40,358 nucleotides of DNA from Comamonadaceae bacterium (lineage in GTDB: Bacteria > Pseudomonadota > Gammaproteobacteria > Burkholderiales > Burkholderiaceae_C). The stretch spans positions 1 to 40,358 of the forward strand of contig JAHFQI010000011.1 in the NCBI GenBank assembly GCA_023259355.1, in the 5' to 3' direction. The number at the start of each line of letters is the position of its first letter. The stretch's first letter is position 1. The notes under the pieces were generated by a model that saw only the letters and a program-made list of their open reading frames with translations, was not told the DNA's origin and did no database searches. The translations under genes and the position numbers were made by a program. This document shows positions 31,737-38,832 of this stretch, piece by piece.

Positions 31737-33086
31737 TCATCGGGCGCGGTGGCTCAACCACTCTTCCAGATAATGGATGTTGGTGCCGCCGGTCATGAAC
31801 TTGGCGTCCACCATCAGCTCGCGGTGCAGCGGGATGTTGGTGTTGATGCCTTCGACCACGGTCTCCAGCAACGCCGTCTGCATGCGCGCCAGCGCCTGTT
31901 CGCGCGTGTCGCCATGGACAATGATCTTGCCGATCATCGAGTCGTAGTTGGGCGGCACGAAATAGTTGGTGTACACATGGGAGTCCACACGCACGCCGGG
32001 ACCACCCGGCGGATGCCACATGGTGATGCGGCCGGGCGAAGGAACGAACTTCCACGGGTCCTCGGCGTTCACCCGGCATTCGATGGCGTGGCCCCGAATT
32101 TCAATCTGGCGCTGGGTGAACGGCAGCTTTTCGCCGGCAGCGACCATGATCTGCGTGCGCACGACGTCCACGCCGGTAATCAACTCCGTGACCGGATGCT
32201 CCACCTGCACGCGGGTGTTCATCTCGATGAAGTAGAACTCGCCGTTTTCGTAGAGGAACTCAAACGTTCCCGCGCCGCGATAACCGATTTTCTTGACCGC
32301 GGCCACGCAGCGCTCGCCAATTTTCTCGATCAGTTTGCGCGGGATACCCGGCGCCGGCGCTTCCTCGATGACCTTCTGGTGGCGGCGCTGCATGGAACAG
32401 TCACGCTCGCCCAGATAGACCGCGTTCTTGTACTTGTCCGCCAGGATCTGGATTTCGATGTGCCGCGGGTTCTGGAGAAATTTCTCCATGTACACCGCCG
32501 GATTGCCAAACGCCGCACCGGCCTCGGCCTTGGTCATCTGCACCGCATTGATCAGCGCCGCCTCGGTGTGCACCACGCGCATGCCGCGGCCACCGCCGCC
32601 GCCGGCCGCCTTGATGATCACCGGATAGCCGACCGTCTTGGCAATGCGGCGGATCTGCACCGGATCATCGGGCAGTTCGCCTTCCGAGCCCGGCACGCAG
32701 GGCACGCCCGCGCGGATCATGGCCTGCTTGGCCGAAACCTTGTCACCCATGATCCGGATGGACTCGGGTGTCGGGCCGATGAACTGGAATCCGCTTTTCT
32801 CCACCCGTTCGGCAAAGTCGGCATTTTCGCTGAGGAAACCATAACCCGGGTGAATCGCCTCGGCGTCAGTCACTTCCGCCGCCGAAATGATGGCCGGCAT
32901 ATTGAGGTAGCTCAGCGGCGACGCCGCCGGACCAATGCAGACGGCCTCTTCGGCGAGTTTGACGTACTTGGCATCCCGATCGGCTTCGGAATAGACCATC
33001 ACCGCCTTGATGCCCAGTTCGCGGCAGGCGCGCTGGATTCGCAGGGCGATCTCCCCCCGGTTGGCGACAAGTATTTTCTTGAACAT
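31737..33086 (-). CDS. accC: Acetyl-CoA carboxylase, biotin carboxylase subunit
   Basis: A 449-residue ATP-grasp enzyme of standard length. It carboxylates the biotin on AccB with bicarbonate and ATP, the first half-reaction of malonyl-CoA synthesis. Motifs include [25 protein letters not shown], the glycine-rich ATP loop [29 protein letters not shown] and [14 protein letters not shown], with the catalytic Glu and Arg. It is 35 bases after accB in the usual accBC operon. Confidence 0.97.
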   Translation of the reverse strand: MFKKILVANRGEIALRIQRACRELGIKAVMVYSEADRDAKYVKLAEEAVCIGPAASPLSYLNMPAIISAAEVTDAEAIHPGYGFLSENADFAERVEKSGFQFIGPTPESIRIMGDKVSAKQAMIRAGVPCVPGSEGELPDDPVQIRRIAKTVGYPVIIKAAGGGGGRGMRVVHTEAALINAVQMTKAEAGAAFGNPAVYMEKFLQNPRHIEIQILADKYKNAVYLGERDCSMQRRHQKVIEEAPAPGIPRKLIEKIGERCVAAVKKIGYRGAGTFEFLYENGEFYFIEMNTRVQVEHPVTELITGVDVVRTQIMVAAGEKLPFTQRQIEIRGHAIECRVNAEDPWKFVPSPGRITMWHPPGGPGVRVDSHVYTNYFVPPNYDSMIGKIIVHGDTREQALARMQTALLETVVEGINTNIPLHRELMVDAKFMTGGTNIHYLEEWLSHRAR

Positions 33087-33121
33087 GCTGTGCGGTGAAG
33101 TATTGGCAGGTCGATCGGGAA

Positions 33122-33571
33122 TTATTCGATCATGAAAAGCGGCTGACCATATTCAACCGCCTGGCCGTTTTCACCCAGAATCTGGGTGACCGTGCCGGAC
33201 TTGTCGGCCTCAATCTCATTGAGGATCTTCATCGCTTCAATGATGCAGATGGTTTCGCCTTCCTTGACCTGGCTGCCAATCTCCACAAAGGCCTTGGCCC
33301 CGGGGCTGGCGGCACGGTAGAAAGTGCCTACCATCGGCGACTTGACCACGTGGCCCGTGGCAACCGGCTCGGCGGCCACGACAGGCTGCGCCACGGCGGC
33401 TGGCGCTGCAACGGCCGGGGCCGCCATGACCATGGGAGCGGCCACCGCCTGCATCAAGGCACCGCCGCCTTTGACAATACGGACCTTGCCTTCGGCTTCC
33501 GTAATTTCGAGTTCCGAAACGTTCGATTCAGACACGAGATCGATCAAGGTCTTGAGTTTGCGCAAATCCAT
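33122..33571 (-). CDS. accB: Biotin carboxyl carrier protein of acetyl-CoA carboxylase
   Basis: A 149-residue protein. The N-terminal helix ([22 protein letters not shown]) is followed by an Ala/Pro-rich flexible linker (about 40-72) and the biotinyl domain, with the biotin-accepting Lys115 in [15 protein letters not shown]. Biotin is attached by BirA. The protein carries carboxybiotin between AccC and AccAD. GGAG precedes the ATG. A palindrome lies over the predicted promoter just upstream. Confidence 0.96.
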   Translation of the reverse strand: MDLRKLKTLIDLVSESNVSELEITEAEGKVRIVKGGGALMQAVAAPMVMAAPAVAAPAAVAQPVVAAEPVATGHVVKSPMVGTFYRAASPGAKAFVEIGSQVKEGETICIIEAMKILNEIEADKSGTVTQILGENGQAVEYGQPLFMIE

Positions 33572-33600
33572 GGGGTCTCCAGCAAGGGAAAACGGGGAAT

Positions 33601-33627
33601 GTGCGAATTTACCTTAAATTCACACAA
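33601..33627. promoter_or_regulatory. Operator-like palindrome upstream of accB
   Basis: GAATTTA (33606-33612) and TAAATTC (33616-33622) are perfect inverted arms around CCT, extended outward by TGTG/CACA with one mismatch to 12-base arms. It lies 29 bases before the accB ATG and covers the predicted -10 region. The binding protein is unknown. Confidence 0.55.
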
Positions 33628-33638
33628 CTTCCGTCAAG
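33610..33638 (-). promoter_or_regulatory. Possible accBC promoter
   Basis: On the minus strand TTGACG (33633-33638) stands 17 bases before AGGTAA (33610-33615). The -35 is close to consensus and the -10 is poor; TAAATT a few bases further on is an alternative with long spacing. A palindrome overlaps the -10. Confidence 0.4.
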
Positions 33639-33717
33639 TTCACTTTATTTTGTATTAATTTCACCCAGCCCACAGCCCATCCCGGCTTGAAAGAAGAGGT
33701 GCCGGCCGGTAGTGCAG

Positions 33718-34299
33718 TTACCTCAGTGACGCCCAAAGCGTCAGGTCGGCGGCTGAAACACGGCCCATTTTACGGTGCAACACGGCGCCCTGCGAACCCA
33801 GCACCACGGAAAACGGCAAGCCGCCGCCCTGATTGCCGAGGGATCGGCCCAGCTCCGTGCCACCGAGCCCGGCCATGCCAACGGGAAAGCTCAATGGGAT
33901 TTTCTGCAAAAAGCTGCGCACCGCACTCGGCTGATCAATCGCCAGACCGACAACTTGCCAGCCTTTGGCGGAATTTTCACGGTAGAAGCGATCCAGTAGC
34001 GGCAACTCTTCCACACACGGCGGGCACCAGGTCGCCCAGAAGTTGAGCAGCAAGGGCTTGCCTTGCAGCGACCGCATCACCAGCGCGCCACCACCTGGTT
34101 TTTCGAACGTCTGCGACCACAGCGTCCCCGCATCGCCCAAAGTCCCGGTCGCCACCTCGCGAGGCTCGAACTTCCGCCAAGCCAGCCCCGCGCCGCCCAA
34201 GGCCGCCACGGCGGCCACGCCCGCAACCAGCGCGCGGCGTCGAACCACCGCGCCGGCGGGGGGCGCAGAACCCGGAATTTCAGGCGGAATCTCGTTCAT
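33718..34299 (-). CDS. TlpA-family membrane-anchored thioredoxin
   Basis: A 193-residue thioredoxin-like protein. The N-terminal Pro-rich part is followed by an uncleaved membrane anchor (residues 21-40, RRALVAGVAAVAALGGAGLA), and the redox motif CPPC is at 92-95 in NFWATWCPPCVEELPLL. TlpA/ResA-type proteins reduce apo-cytochrome c or copper-site cysteines in the periplasm. The partner here is not known. I use the ATG at 34299 rather than a TTG at 34317. It begins 7 bases after the preceding gene and lies 146 bases before accB. Confidence 0.9.
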   Translation of the reverse strand: MNEIPPEIPGSAPPAGAVVRRRALVAGVAAVAALGGAGLAWRKFEPREVATGTLGDAGTLWSQTFEKPGGGALVMRSLQGKPLLLNFWATWCPPCVEELPLLDRFYRENSAKGWQVVGLAIDQPSAVRSFLQKIPLSFPVGMAGLGGTELGRSLGNQGGGLPFSVVLGSQGAVLHRKMGRVSAADLTLWASLR

Positions 34300-34306
34300 G
34301 CCGGCA

Positions 34307-34900
34307 TCATGCCCCAATCAGGGCCCGAACGGCGGCCAAGTCACCTCGGGGAGAACGGCCTTTGGTGTCAGGACGCAACGCGCCCCGCAGGTCGTCGTGG
34401 TCATAAACCATCAGGTGCACCCCAATGGTTTCGCCAAGCTCGGGGCATTTGCTGCGCAGGCTCAAGGCCTCCACGGCGTCCCCGTGCAAACCGGACATGG
34501 TGCGGGGTTCGTAATCCACATCGTGGTCAATCAGCGCAATTTCAGCCGATTTGGAATCATCACAGAACAACTGGATATAGATGTCGGAAAGCCGGGTCGC
34601 CGTGCCATGCCACACCGCACCGCCGAGATGAGGGCGAAAAACGGACAAGCGCTCCATCCACGTCAGCGCCAGCTTGCGCAGCGCCGCCAGTTCAGCGGGC
34701 TGCGTGTCGGCGCAAAACAGCTCGATGTAGTCGATGACGGCCTCTTCCACCTCGTCGTTGCCCGGCAGCGCAGTCCGCGCGGGCAAGCCCATCTGTTTGA
34801 CCGCGCGGCGCTTGGCCGGCCCGTATTCCAGGCCTTCCTCCACCACCATGCGCGCCGCAGCAGCGGCGATTTCCGACTTCAGACTGTCCATGCGAGACAT
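34307..34900 (-). CDS. Conserved hypothetical protein, possibly nucleotidyltransferase-like
   Basis: A 197-residue protein that I do not recognise with certainty. The first third is helical (SLKSEIAAAAARMVVEEGLEYGPAKRRAVKQMG). The middle has GGAVWHGTATRLSDIYIQLFCDD, which recalls the GS-x(n)-DhD pattern of nucleotidyltransferases but with Asp-Ile-Tyr in place of DhD, so an active enzyme is doubtful. The ATG at 34900 is preferred because the 31 codons upstream look unlike a conserved protein. It forms a unit with the TlpA-like gene 7 bases downstream and is divergent from mpl. Confidence 0.75.
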   Translation of the reverse strand: MSRMDSLKSEIAAAAARMVVEEGLEYGPAKRRAVKQMGLPARTALPGNDEVEEAVIDYIELFCADTQPAELAALRKLALTWMERLSVFRPHLGGAVWHGTATRLSDIYIQLFCDDSKSAEIALIDHDVDYEPRTMSGLHGDAVEALSLRSKCPELGETIGVHLMVYDHDDLRGALRPDTKGRSPRGDLAAVRALIGA

Positions 34901-34956
34901 TTTCCATGGATTGCCGGTGCACCTGCCCCGGCTGTGCGGAAAACCACGCGGAGGCC

Positions 34957-35054
34957 GCTTTCCGGCCTGACGCCAAGCGGTGCCCAGCGACATTATTTCG
35001 CTACGTTTTCAATAGCAATCAACAGCCATCCCGCTGCGCGACAGGCCGGAAAGC
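34957..35054. repeat. 13-bp inverted repeat upstream of mpl
   Basis: GCTTTCCGGCCTG (34957-34969) is the exact reverse complement of CAGGCCGGAAAGC (35042-35054), 72 bases apart, in the divergent region between the hypothetical gene and mpl. It could be two sites for one regulator or a long-range stem. The right arm ends 14 bases before the predicted mpl -10. Confidence 0.6.
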
Positions 35055-35068
35055 CCCTGAAACCTCCC

Positions 35069-35074
35069 TAAAAT
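35069..35074 (+). promoter_or_regulatory. -10-like TAAAAT next to the mpl start
   Basis: TAAAAT ends 6 bases before the mpl ATG at 35081. The spacing leaves no room for a ribosome site. The -35 region (CCGGAA) does not match consensus. Confidence 0.4.
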
Positions 35075-35080
35075 CGCCGC

Positions 35081-36490
35081 ATGCACATTCATATTCTGGG
35101 TATTTGCGGCACCTTCATGGGCGGCCTTGCCGCGCTCGCGCGCGAAGCAGGTCACAAAGTCACAGGTTGCGACGCCGGCGTGTACCCACCCATGAGCGAC
35201 CAGTTGCGCGCGCTCGGCATCGAACTGATCGAGGGCTTTGGCGCCGACCAGATGGCGCTGCGCCCAGACATGTTCGTGATCGGCAACGTGGTCAGCCGCG
35301 CCCATCTGCCCGACGGCACGCCCAAATTTCCGCTCATGGAAGCCATTCTGGACGCGGGCGCGCCCTACACCAGCGGCCCGCAGTGGCTTGCCGAGCATGT
35401 GCTGCAGGGCCGGCATGTGCTGGCCGTGGCCGGCACCCATGGCAAAACCACGACCACGTCCATGCTGGCCTGGATTCTGGAATGCGCCGGGCTGCAGCCC
35501 GGCTTTCTGGTCGGCGGCGTGCCGGTGAATTTCGGCGTGTCCGCACGACTGGGTTCGCCCGTGCGCCCTGAGAGCACCGACGGCGCAGCGGGGCGCTCGC
35601 TGTTCGTGATCGAGGCCGACGAGTACGACACGGCATTCTTCGACAAACGCAGCAAGTTCGTCCACTACCGGCCCCGCACCGCCATTTTGAACAACCTGGA
35701 GTTCGATCACGCCGACATTTTTGACGATCTGGCGGCCATCGAACGGCAGTTCCACCACCTGGTTCGCACCGTGCCGCGCGCCGGCCGGGTGGTTGTCAAC
35801 GGGCTGGAGGAAAGCCTGACCCGCGTCCTCCATGCGGGCTGCTGGAGCGAGGTGCGCAGTTTTGGCGCGACCGTGAGCGACTTCAGCGCCGTGGGCGAGC
35901 CCGACCGTTTCGACGTGCTGCAGCATGGGCAACAGGTGGCCTGCGTGGACTGGCGTCTCGGTGGCGTGCACAACCAACTGAACGCACTGGCGGCCCTTGC
36001 GGCGGCGGACCATGTGGGCGTGCCGCCGGCCATCGCGGCGCAGGCGCTGGCCGGCTTCCAGAACGTCAAGCGCCGCATGGAAGTGCGCGGCAGCGTGAAC
36101 GGCATCACAGTCTATGACGACTTCGCCCACCACCCCACGGCGATCCGTACCACGGTGGACGGGCTGCGGCGGCAGACCGGCAAAGGCGCCCGCATCCTCG
36201 CCGTGTTCGAGCCACGCAGCAACACCATGAAACTCGGCACCATGAAAGCCCAGTTGCCCTGGAGCTTGGACGACGCGGACCTGGCCTTCTGCCATGCCGG
36301 CGGCCTGGACTGGGATGCGCGGGCGGCACTGGCGCCCATGGGCGCGCGCGCGCAGGTGGCCGATGACATTGACACGCTGGTCGGGCAAGTCACGGCCGCG
36401 GCCAAGCCGGGCGACCACATCCTCTGCATGAGCAATGGCGGCTTTGGCGGTGTGCACGCCAAGCTGCTGCAATCACTGCAAACCCTGTAG
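35081..36490 (+). CDS. mpl: UDP-N-acetylmuramate:tripeptide ligase Mpl
   Basis: A 469-residue Mur-ligase family enzyme. It re-attaches the recycled tripeptide L-Ala-gamma-D-Glu-meso-DAP to UDP-MurNAc. The N-terminal MurC-like domain begins MHIHILGICGTFMGGLAALAREAGHKVTGCD. The ATP loop GTHGKTTT is at 118-125, and later motifs include EADEYDTAFFDKRSKF and DDFAHHPTAI. It fits with ampD in this window as the second peptidoglycan-recycling gene, though the two are about 12 kb apart. No ribosome site precedes the ATG. It converges on thpR. Confidence 0.96.
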   Translation: MHIHILGICGTFMGGLAALAREAGHKVTGCDAGVYPPMSDQLRALGIELIEGFGADQMALRPDMFVIGNVVSRAHLPDGTPKFPLMEAILDAGAPYTSGPQWLAEHVLQGRHVLAVAGTHGKTTTTSMLAWILECAGLQPGFLVGGVPVNFGVSARLGSPVRPESTDGAAGRSLFVIEADEYDTAFFDKRSKFVHYRPRTAILNNLEFDHADIFDDLAAIERQFHHLVRTVPRAGRVVVNGLEESLTRVLHAGCWSEVRSFGATVSDFSAVGEPDRFDVLQHGQQVACVDWRLGGVHNQLNALAALAAADHVGVPPAIAAQALAGFQNVKRRMEVRGSVNGITVYDDFAHHPTAIRTTVDGLRRQTGKGARILAVFEPRSNTMKLGTMKAQLPWSLDDADLAFCHAGGLDWDARAALAPMGARAQVADDIDTLVGQVTAAAKPGDHILCMSNGGFGGVHAKLLQSLQTL

Positions 36491-36531
36491 CTGACGGAGC
36501 CCTGCTCGCCCACATTTGCCAGGGTTGGCGC

Positions 36532-37089
36532 TCAGCCGCAAGGATAGTCCCGCAACACGCGGTAGCCGCCCTGTGGTCCGAGCGTGGATTCCATGAGTGC
36601 GTAACCCGTCACAGGCCAACGCAAGGTGGGCTCTGCCACAGGCGGCACAGCCCCTGCCGCCCGCCGCGCCAGCGTCACATGCGGATGAAATGCCCGTGGA
36701 TCACAGGGCAGTTCCTGGCGCCGCAGCGCTCCGCCCAGCGCCTGATGCAGGTGCACAAGACCGGGACATGAGCGCCTGGGGGACAACACCGCAACGCCAT
36801 GCGGCCAGAGCACGGGGACGCCCATTTCCAGATCGAAAGGATCGAAGGGGACTTGCAGATCCGGCTCCAAAAGCGGCAACCGGGCACGAGAGACAGGGCC
36901 GATGAAGCGCAGCGTCAAATGCAACTGCGCCGTTCGAACCACCGATGCACCCGCGTTCCAGCGCCAGGCGTCACGGTGGCGCGCCAGCGAGGCACGCACG
37001 CCGGCATCGGGCCACAACGCCAGAAACAGGCGTGCAGAACCCGTTGCCGTTTCGGCGGCATCACGGTGGGCATCGCCTGACCGAGTCAC
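36532..37089 (-). CDS. thpR: RNA 2',3'-cyclic phosphodiesterase (2H phosphoesterase)
   Basis: A 185-residue protein with the two HxT motifs that define the 2H family: His57-Leu-Thr59 in LHLTLRFIG and His137-Val-Thr139 in HPHVTLAR. ThpR opens 2',3'-cyclic phosphates to 2'-phosphates and can ligate tRNA halves in vitro; its cellular role is uncertain. The first 18 residues are variable and may be partly leader. The gene lies 39 bases after the small unknown gene on the same strand and converges on mpl. Confidence 0.9.
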   Translation of the reverse strand: MTRSGDAHRDAAETATGSARLFLALWPDAGVRASLARHRDAWRWNAGASVVRTAQLHLTLRFIGPVSRARLPLLEPDLQVPFDPFDLEMGVPVLWPHGVAVLSPRRSCPGLVHLHQALGGALRRQELPCDPRAFHPHVTLARRAAGAVPPVAEPTLRWPVTGYALMESTLGPQGGYRVLRDYPCG

Positions 37090-37128
37090 GCTCGGATTCC
37101 CAGATTTCCCTCGGGAATCGGCCGAAAA

Positions 37129-37440
37129 TCAGTAGGACACACTCATGGTCGTGACGTCCACGGCAATCACGGGCTTGGCCAGGGCGGCGCTGGCGGCCCG
37201 GGCAAACTCGCCGCCCCAAGCCGGATCACCCAGCAACCTGGCACCGGCCGCCTGCGCCACCACCAACACTTTGTCGGCGAGCAGCACCTTGCCGCTGGCG
37301 CGCAGCGGTTCGCAATCGAGCGCGGTGAACTGCTGGTCCAGCCACTGGCGGGCCGCCTCGTGCGGCATGGGCTGCACCTCCTCCAGGTCAAAACTGAACT
37401 CCTGATTCCCGTCAATCAACACCCTGACTGCGCTGTGCAT
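37129..37440 (-). CDS. Small protein of unknown function
   Basis: A 103-residue protein, MHSAVRVLIDGNQEFSFDLE at the start, with a compact alpha/beta look and no signal peptide or membrane helix. I recognise no family. AGAGGTG lies directly before the ATG, so it is probably translated. It is located between aroG (63 bases upstream) and thpR (39 bases downstream), all on the minus strand, so it may be part of the aroG transcript. Confidence 0.7.
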   Translation of the reverse strand: MHSAVRVLIDGNQEFSFDLEEVQPMPHEAARQWLDQQFTALDCEPLRASGKVLLADKVLVVAQAAGARLLGDPAWGGEFARAASAALAKPVIAVDVTTMSVSY

Positions 37441-37503
37441 GGTTCACCTCTGAAGCTGTGTTCGGTCCATTATCCCGCCACTTTCAACCGCCTCGACACT
37501 GCC

Positions 37504-38628
37504 TCAAAGGCTGCGGCGCACCTTCACCGCATCGGCCAGCACCTGCAGCACGGTCAAGGAGTCGTCCCAGCCGATGCAGGCATCGGTGATGCTCTTGCCG
37601 TATTCGAGCTTGCTGACATCGTCCTTGCCGGGGGTGAACTTTTGCGCGCCCCCGTTGATGTGGCTTTCCACCATCAGACCAAAAATGTGGCGCGACCCCC
37701 CTGAGAGTTGTGCGGCAATGTCCCGCGCCACATCGACTTGCCGTTCATGCTGCTTGGAACTGTTGGCGTGGCTGCAGTCCACCATCAGGGTGGCGGGCAG
37801 CTTGGCCGCTTCGAGTTCCTTGCAGGCCGCGGCCACGCTGGCCGCGTCGTAATTGGGGGCCTTGCCGCCGCGCAGGATGACGTGGCAATCCTTGTTGCCA
37901 TTGGTCTGCACGATGGCGACCTGGCCGTTCTTGTGCACCGACAGGAAGTGGTGGCCGCGCGCGGCCGCCTGGATCGCGTCGGTGGCGATCTTGATGTTGC
38001 CGTCGGTGCCGTTCTTGAAGCCGATCGGCGCCGACAGGCCCGAAGCCAGCTCGCGGTGCACCTGGCTTTCCGTGGTGCGCGCGCCGATCGCGCCCCAGGC
38101 GATCAGGTCGCCGATGTACTGCGGCGAGATCACGTCGAGGAACTCGCTGCCCGCCGGCAGGCCCAGGCGGTTGATCTCGATGAGCAGTTGGCGCGCGATG
38201 CGCAGGCCCTCGTCGATGCGGTAGCTCTCGTCGAGGTAGGGGTCGTTGATCAGGCCCTTCCAGCCCACCGTGGTGCGCGGCTTTTCGAAGTAGACGCGCA
38301 TCACGATCTCCAGCGTGTCGGCGTACCGGTCGCGCAGCGGCTTGAGGCGCCGGGCGTAGTCGAGCGCGGCCGCAGGGTCATGGATCGAGCACGGGCCGAT
38401 CACCACGAGCAGGCGGTCGTCCTTGCCGGCCATGATGTTGTGAATCGCCTTGCGGGTGCCGTTGATCAGCGATTCAACAGGGGTTCCGCTGATCGGGAAG
38501 AACCGGATCAAATGTTCGGGAGGGGGCAACACGGTGATGTCCTTGATGCGTTGGTCGTCGGTCTGGCTGGTTTTGTCGACGGGACGCTGGTACCAGGCAT
38601 CGCTGGCTTGGGTGGATTTCGTGTTCAT
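37504..38628 (-). CDS. aroG: 3-deoxy-7-phosphoheptulonate (DAHP) synthase, class I
   Basis: A 374-residue enzyme of the AroF/G/H type. It condenses phosphoenolpyruvate and erythrose-4-phosphate, the first committed step to aromatic amino acids. Visible motifs include VVIGPCSIHDPAAALDYARRLK, MRVYFEKPRTTVGWKGLINDP, AIGARTTESQVHRELASGLS and VDCSHANSSKQ. Which amino acid feeds back cannot be decided from sequence. AAGGAG precedes the ATG. A leader peptide, alternative hairpins and a terminator lie upstream, so expression is probably set by attenuation. Tail extensions distinguish it little from E. coli AroG (350 residues). Confidence 0.96.
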   Translation of the reverse strand: MNTKSTQASDAWYQRPVDKTSQTDDQRIKDITVLPPPEHLIRFFPISGTPVESLINGTRKAIHNIMAGKDDRLLVVIGPCSIHDPAAALDYARRLKPLRDRYADTLEIVMRVYFEKPRTTVGWKGLINDPYLDESYRIDEGLRIARQLLIEINRLGLPAGSEFLDVISPQYIGDLIAWGAIGARTTESQVHRELASGLSAPIGFKNGTDGNIKIATDAIQAAARGHHFLSVHKNGQVAIVQTNGNKDCHVILRGGKAPNYDAASVAAACKELEAAKLPATLMVDCSHANSSKQHERQVDVARDIAAQLSGGSRHIFGLMVESHINGGAQKFTPGKDDVSKLEYGKSITDACIGWDDSLTVLQVLADAVKVRRSL

Positions 38629-38668
38629 CGTGGGCTCCTTGGAAAGTTGATCGGGACTGTCAGGGCAT

Positions 38669-38704
38669 AAAAAAACCGCCGGGCTGTGAGGCTCCGGCGG
38701 TTTT
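38669..38704 (-). terminator. Attenuator terminator in the aroG leader
   Basis: On the minus strand AAAACCGCCGG (38704-38694) and CCGGCGGTTTT (38682-38672) form a perfect 11-bp stem with an 11-base loop, followed by seven T residues (38675-38669). It lies 40 bases before the aroG ATG, so it would stop most transcription from upstream unless disrupted. Its 5' arm CCGCCGG is also complementary to a segment in the leader peptide coding region. Confidence 0.92.
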
Positions 38705-38723
38705 CAGTGAGGGGTTCGGGTGC

Positions 38724-38795
38724 TTACACGCTCGCCTCTCGTCCGCCGGGGACTGAGAACCAAAAGTAAAAGTAAAAAGCGATGCGCGTTTGCAT
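38724..38795 (-). CDS. aroG leader peptide, aromatic-rich (attenuation peptide)
   Basis: A 23-codon open frame from ATG at 38795 to TAA at 38724. Residues 6-13 are AFYFYFWF, seven aromatic codons in a row after the Ala (four Phe, two Tyr, one Trp). The frame then runs through PGG at 16-18 and ends before the terminator hairpin. Such runs are the hallmark of leader peptides that sense the charged tRNA of the end product. It has no Shine-Dalgarno sequence; a -10-like TACATT lies 8 bases upstream, so the mRNA may be leaderless. A GTG six codons earlier is an alternative start. The frame was too short to appear in routine predictions. Confidence 0.85.
   Translation of the reverse strand: MQTRIAFYFYFWFSVPGGREASV
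38735..38759 (-). promoter_or_regulatory. Pause hairpin and antiterminator segment in the aroG leader
   Basis: On the minus strand TTCTCAGTCC (38759-38750) pairs with GGACGAGAGG (38744-38735), with one bulged A, around the loop CCGGC. The segment CCGGCGG (38749-38743) is complementary to CCGCCGG at 38700-38694, the 5' arm of the terminator. Pairing of these two would prevent termination. This gives the classic 1:2, 2:3 and 3:4 scheme. Confidence 0.75.
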
Positions 38796-38803
38796 AGAAG
38801 CGG

Positions 38804-38812
38804 AATGTAGCA
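38804..38812 (-). promoter_or_regulatory. Possible extended -10 of the aroG leader transcript
   Basis: The minus strand reads TGC followed by TACATT (38809-38804), an extended -10 pattern, 24-29 bases after the tldD stop codon. It is 8 bases before the leader ATG. No -35 is visible. Read-through from tldD is the alternative source of the transcript. Confidence 0.35.
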
Positions 38813-38832
38813 CAGGTTCCGTGACGGGCCGC

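Noticed and set aside
34901-34993. Longer N-terminus of the unknown gene beside mpl
   Set aside because: The extra 31 codons from an ATG at 34993 are Arg/Pro/Gly-rich without a ribosome site and do not look like a conserved domain.
37095-37119. Hairpin between the small unknown gene and thpR
   Set aside because: GATTCCC/GGGAATC pair over a loop of 11 bases with no U-tract; too weak to call a terminator.
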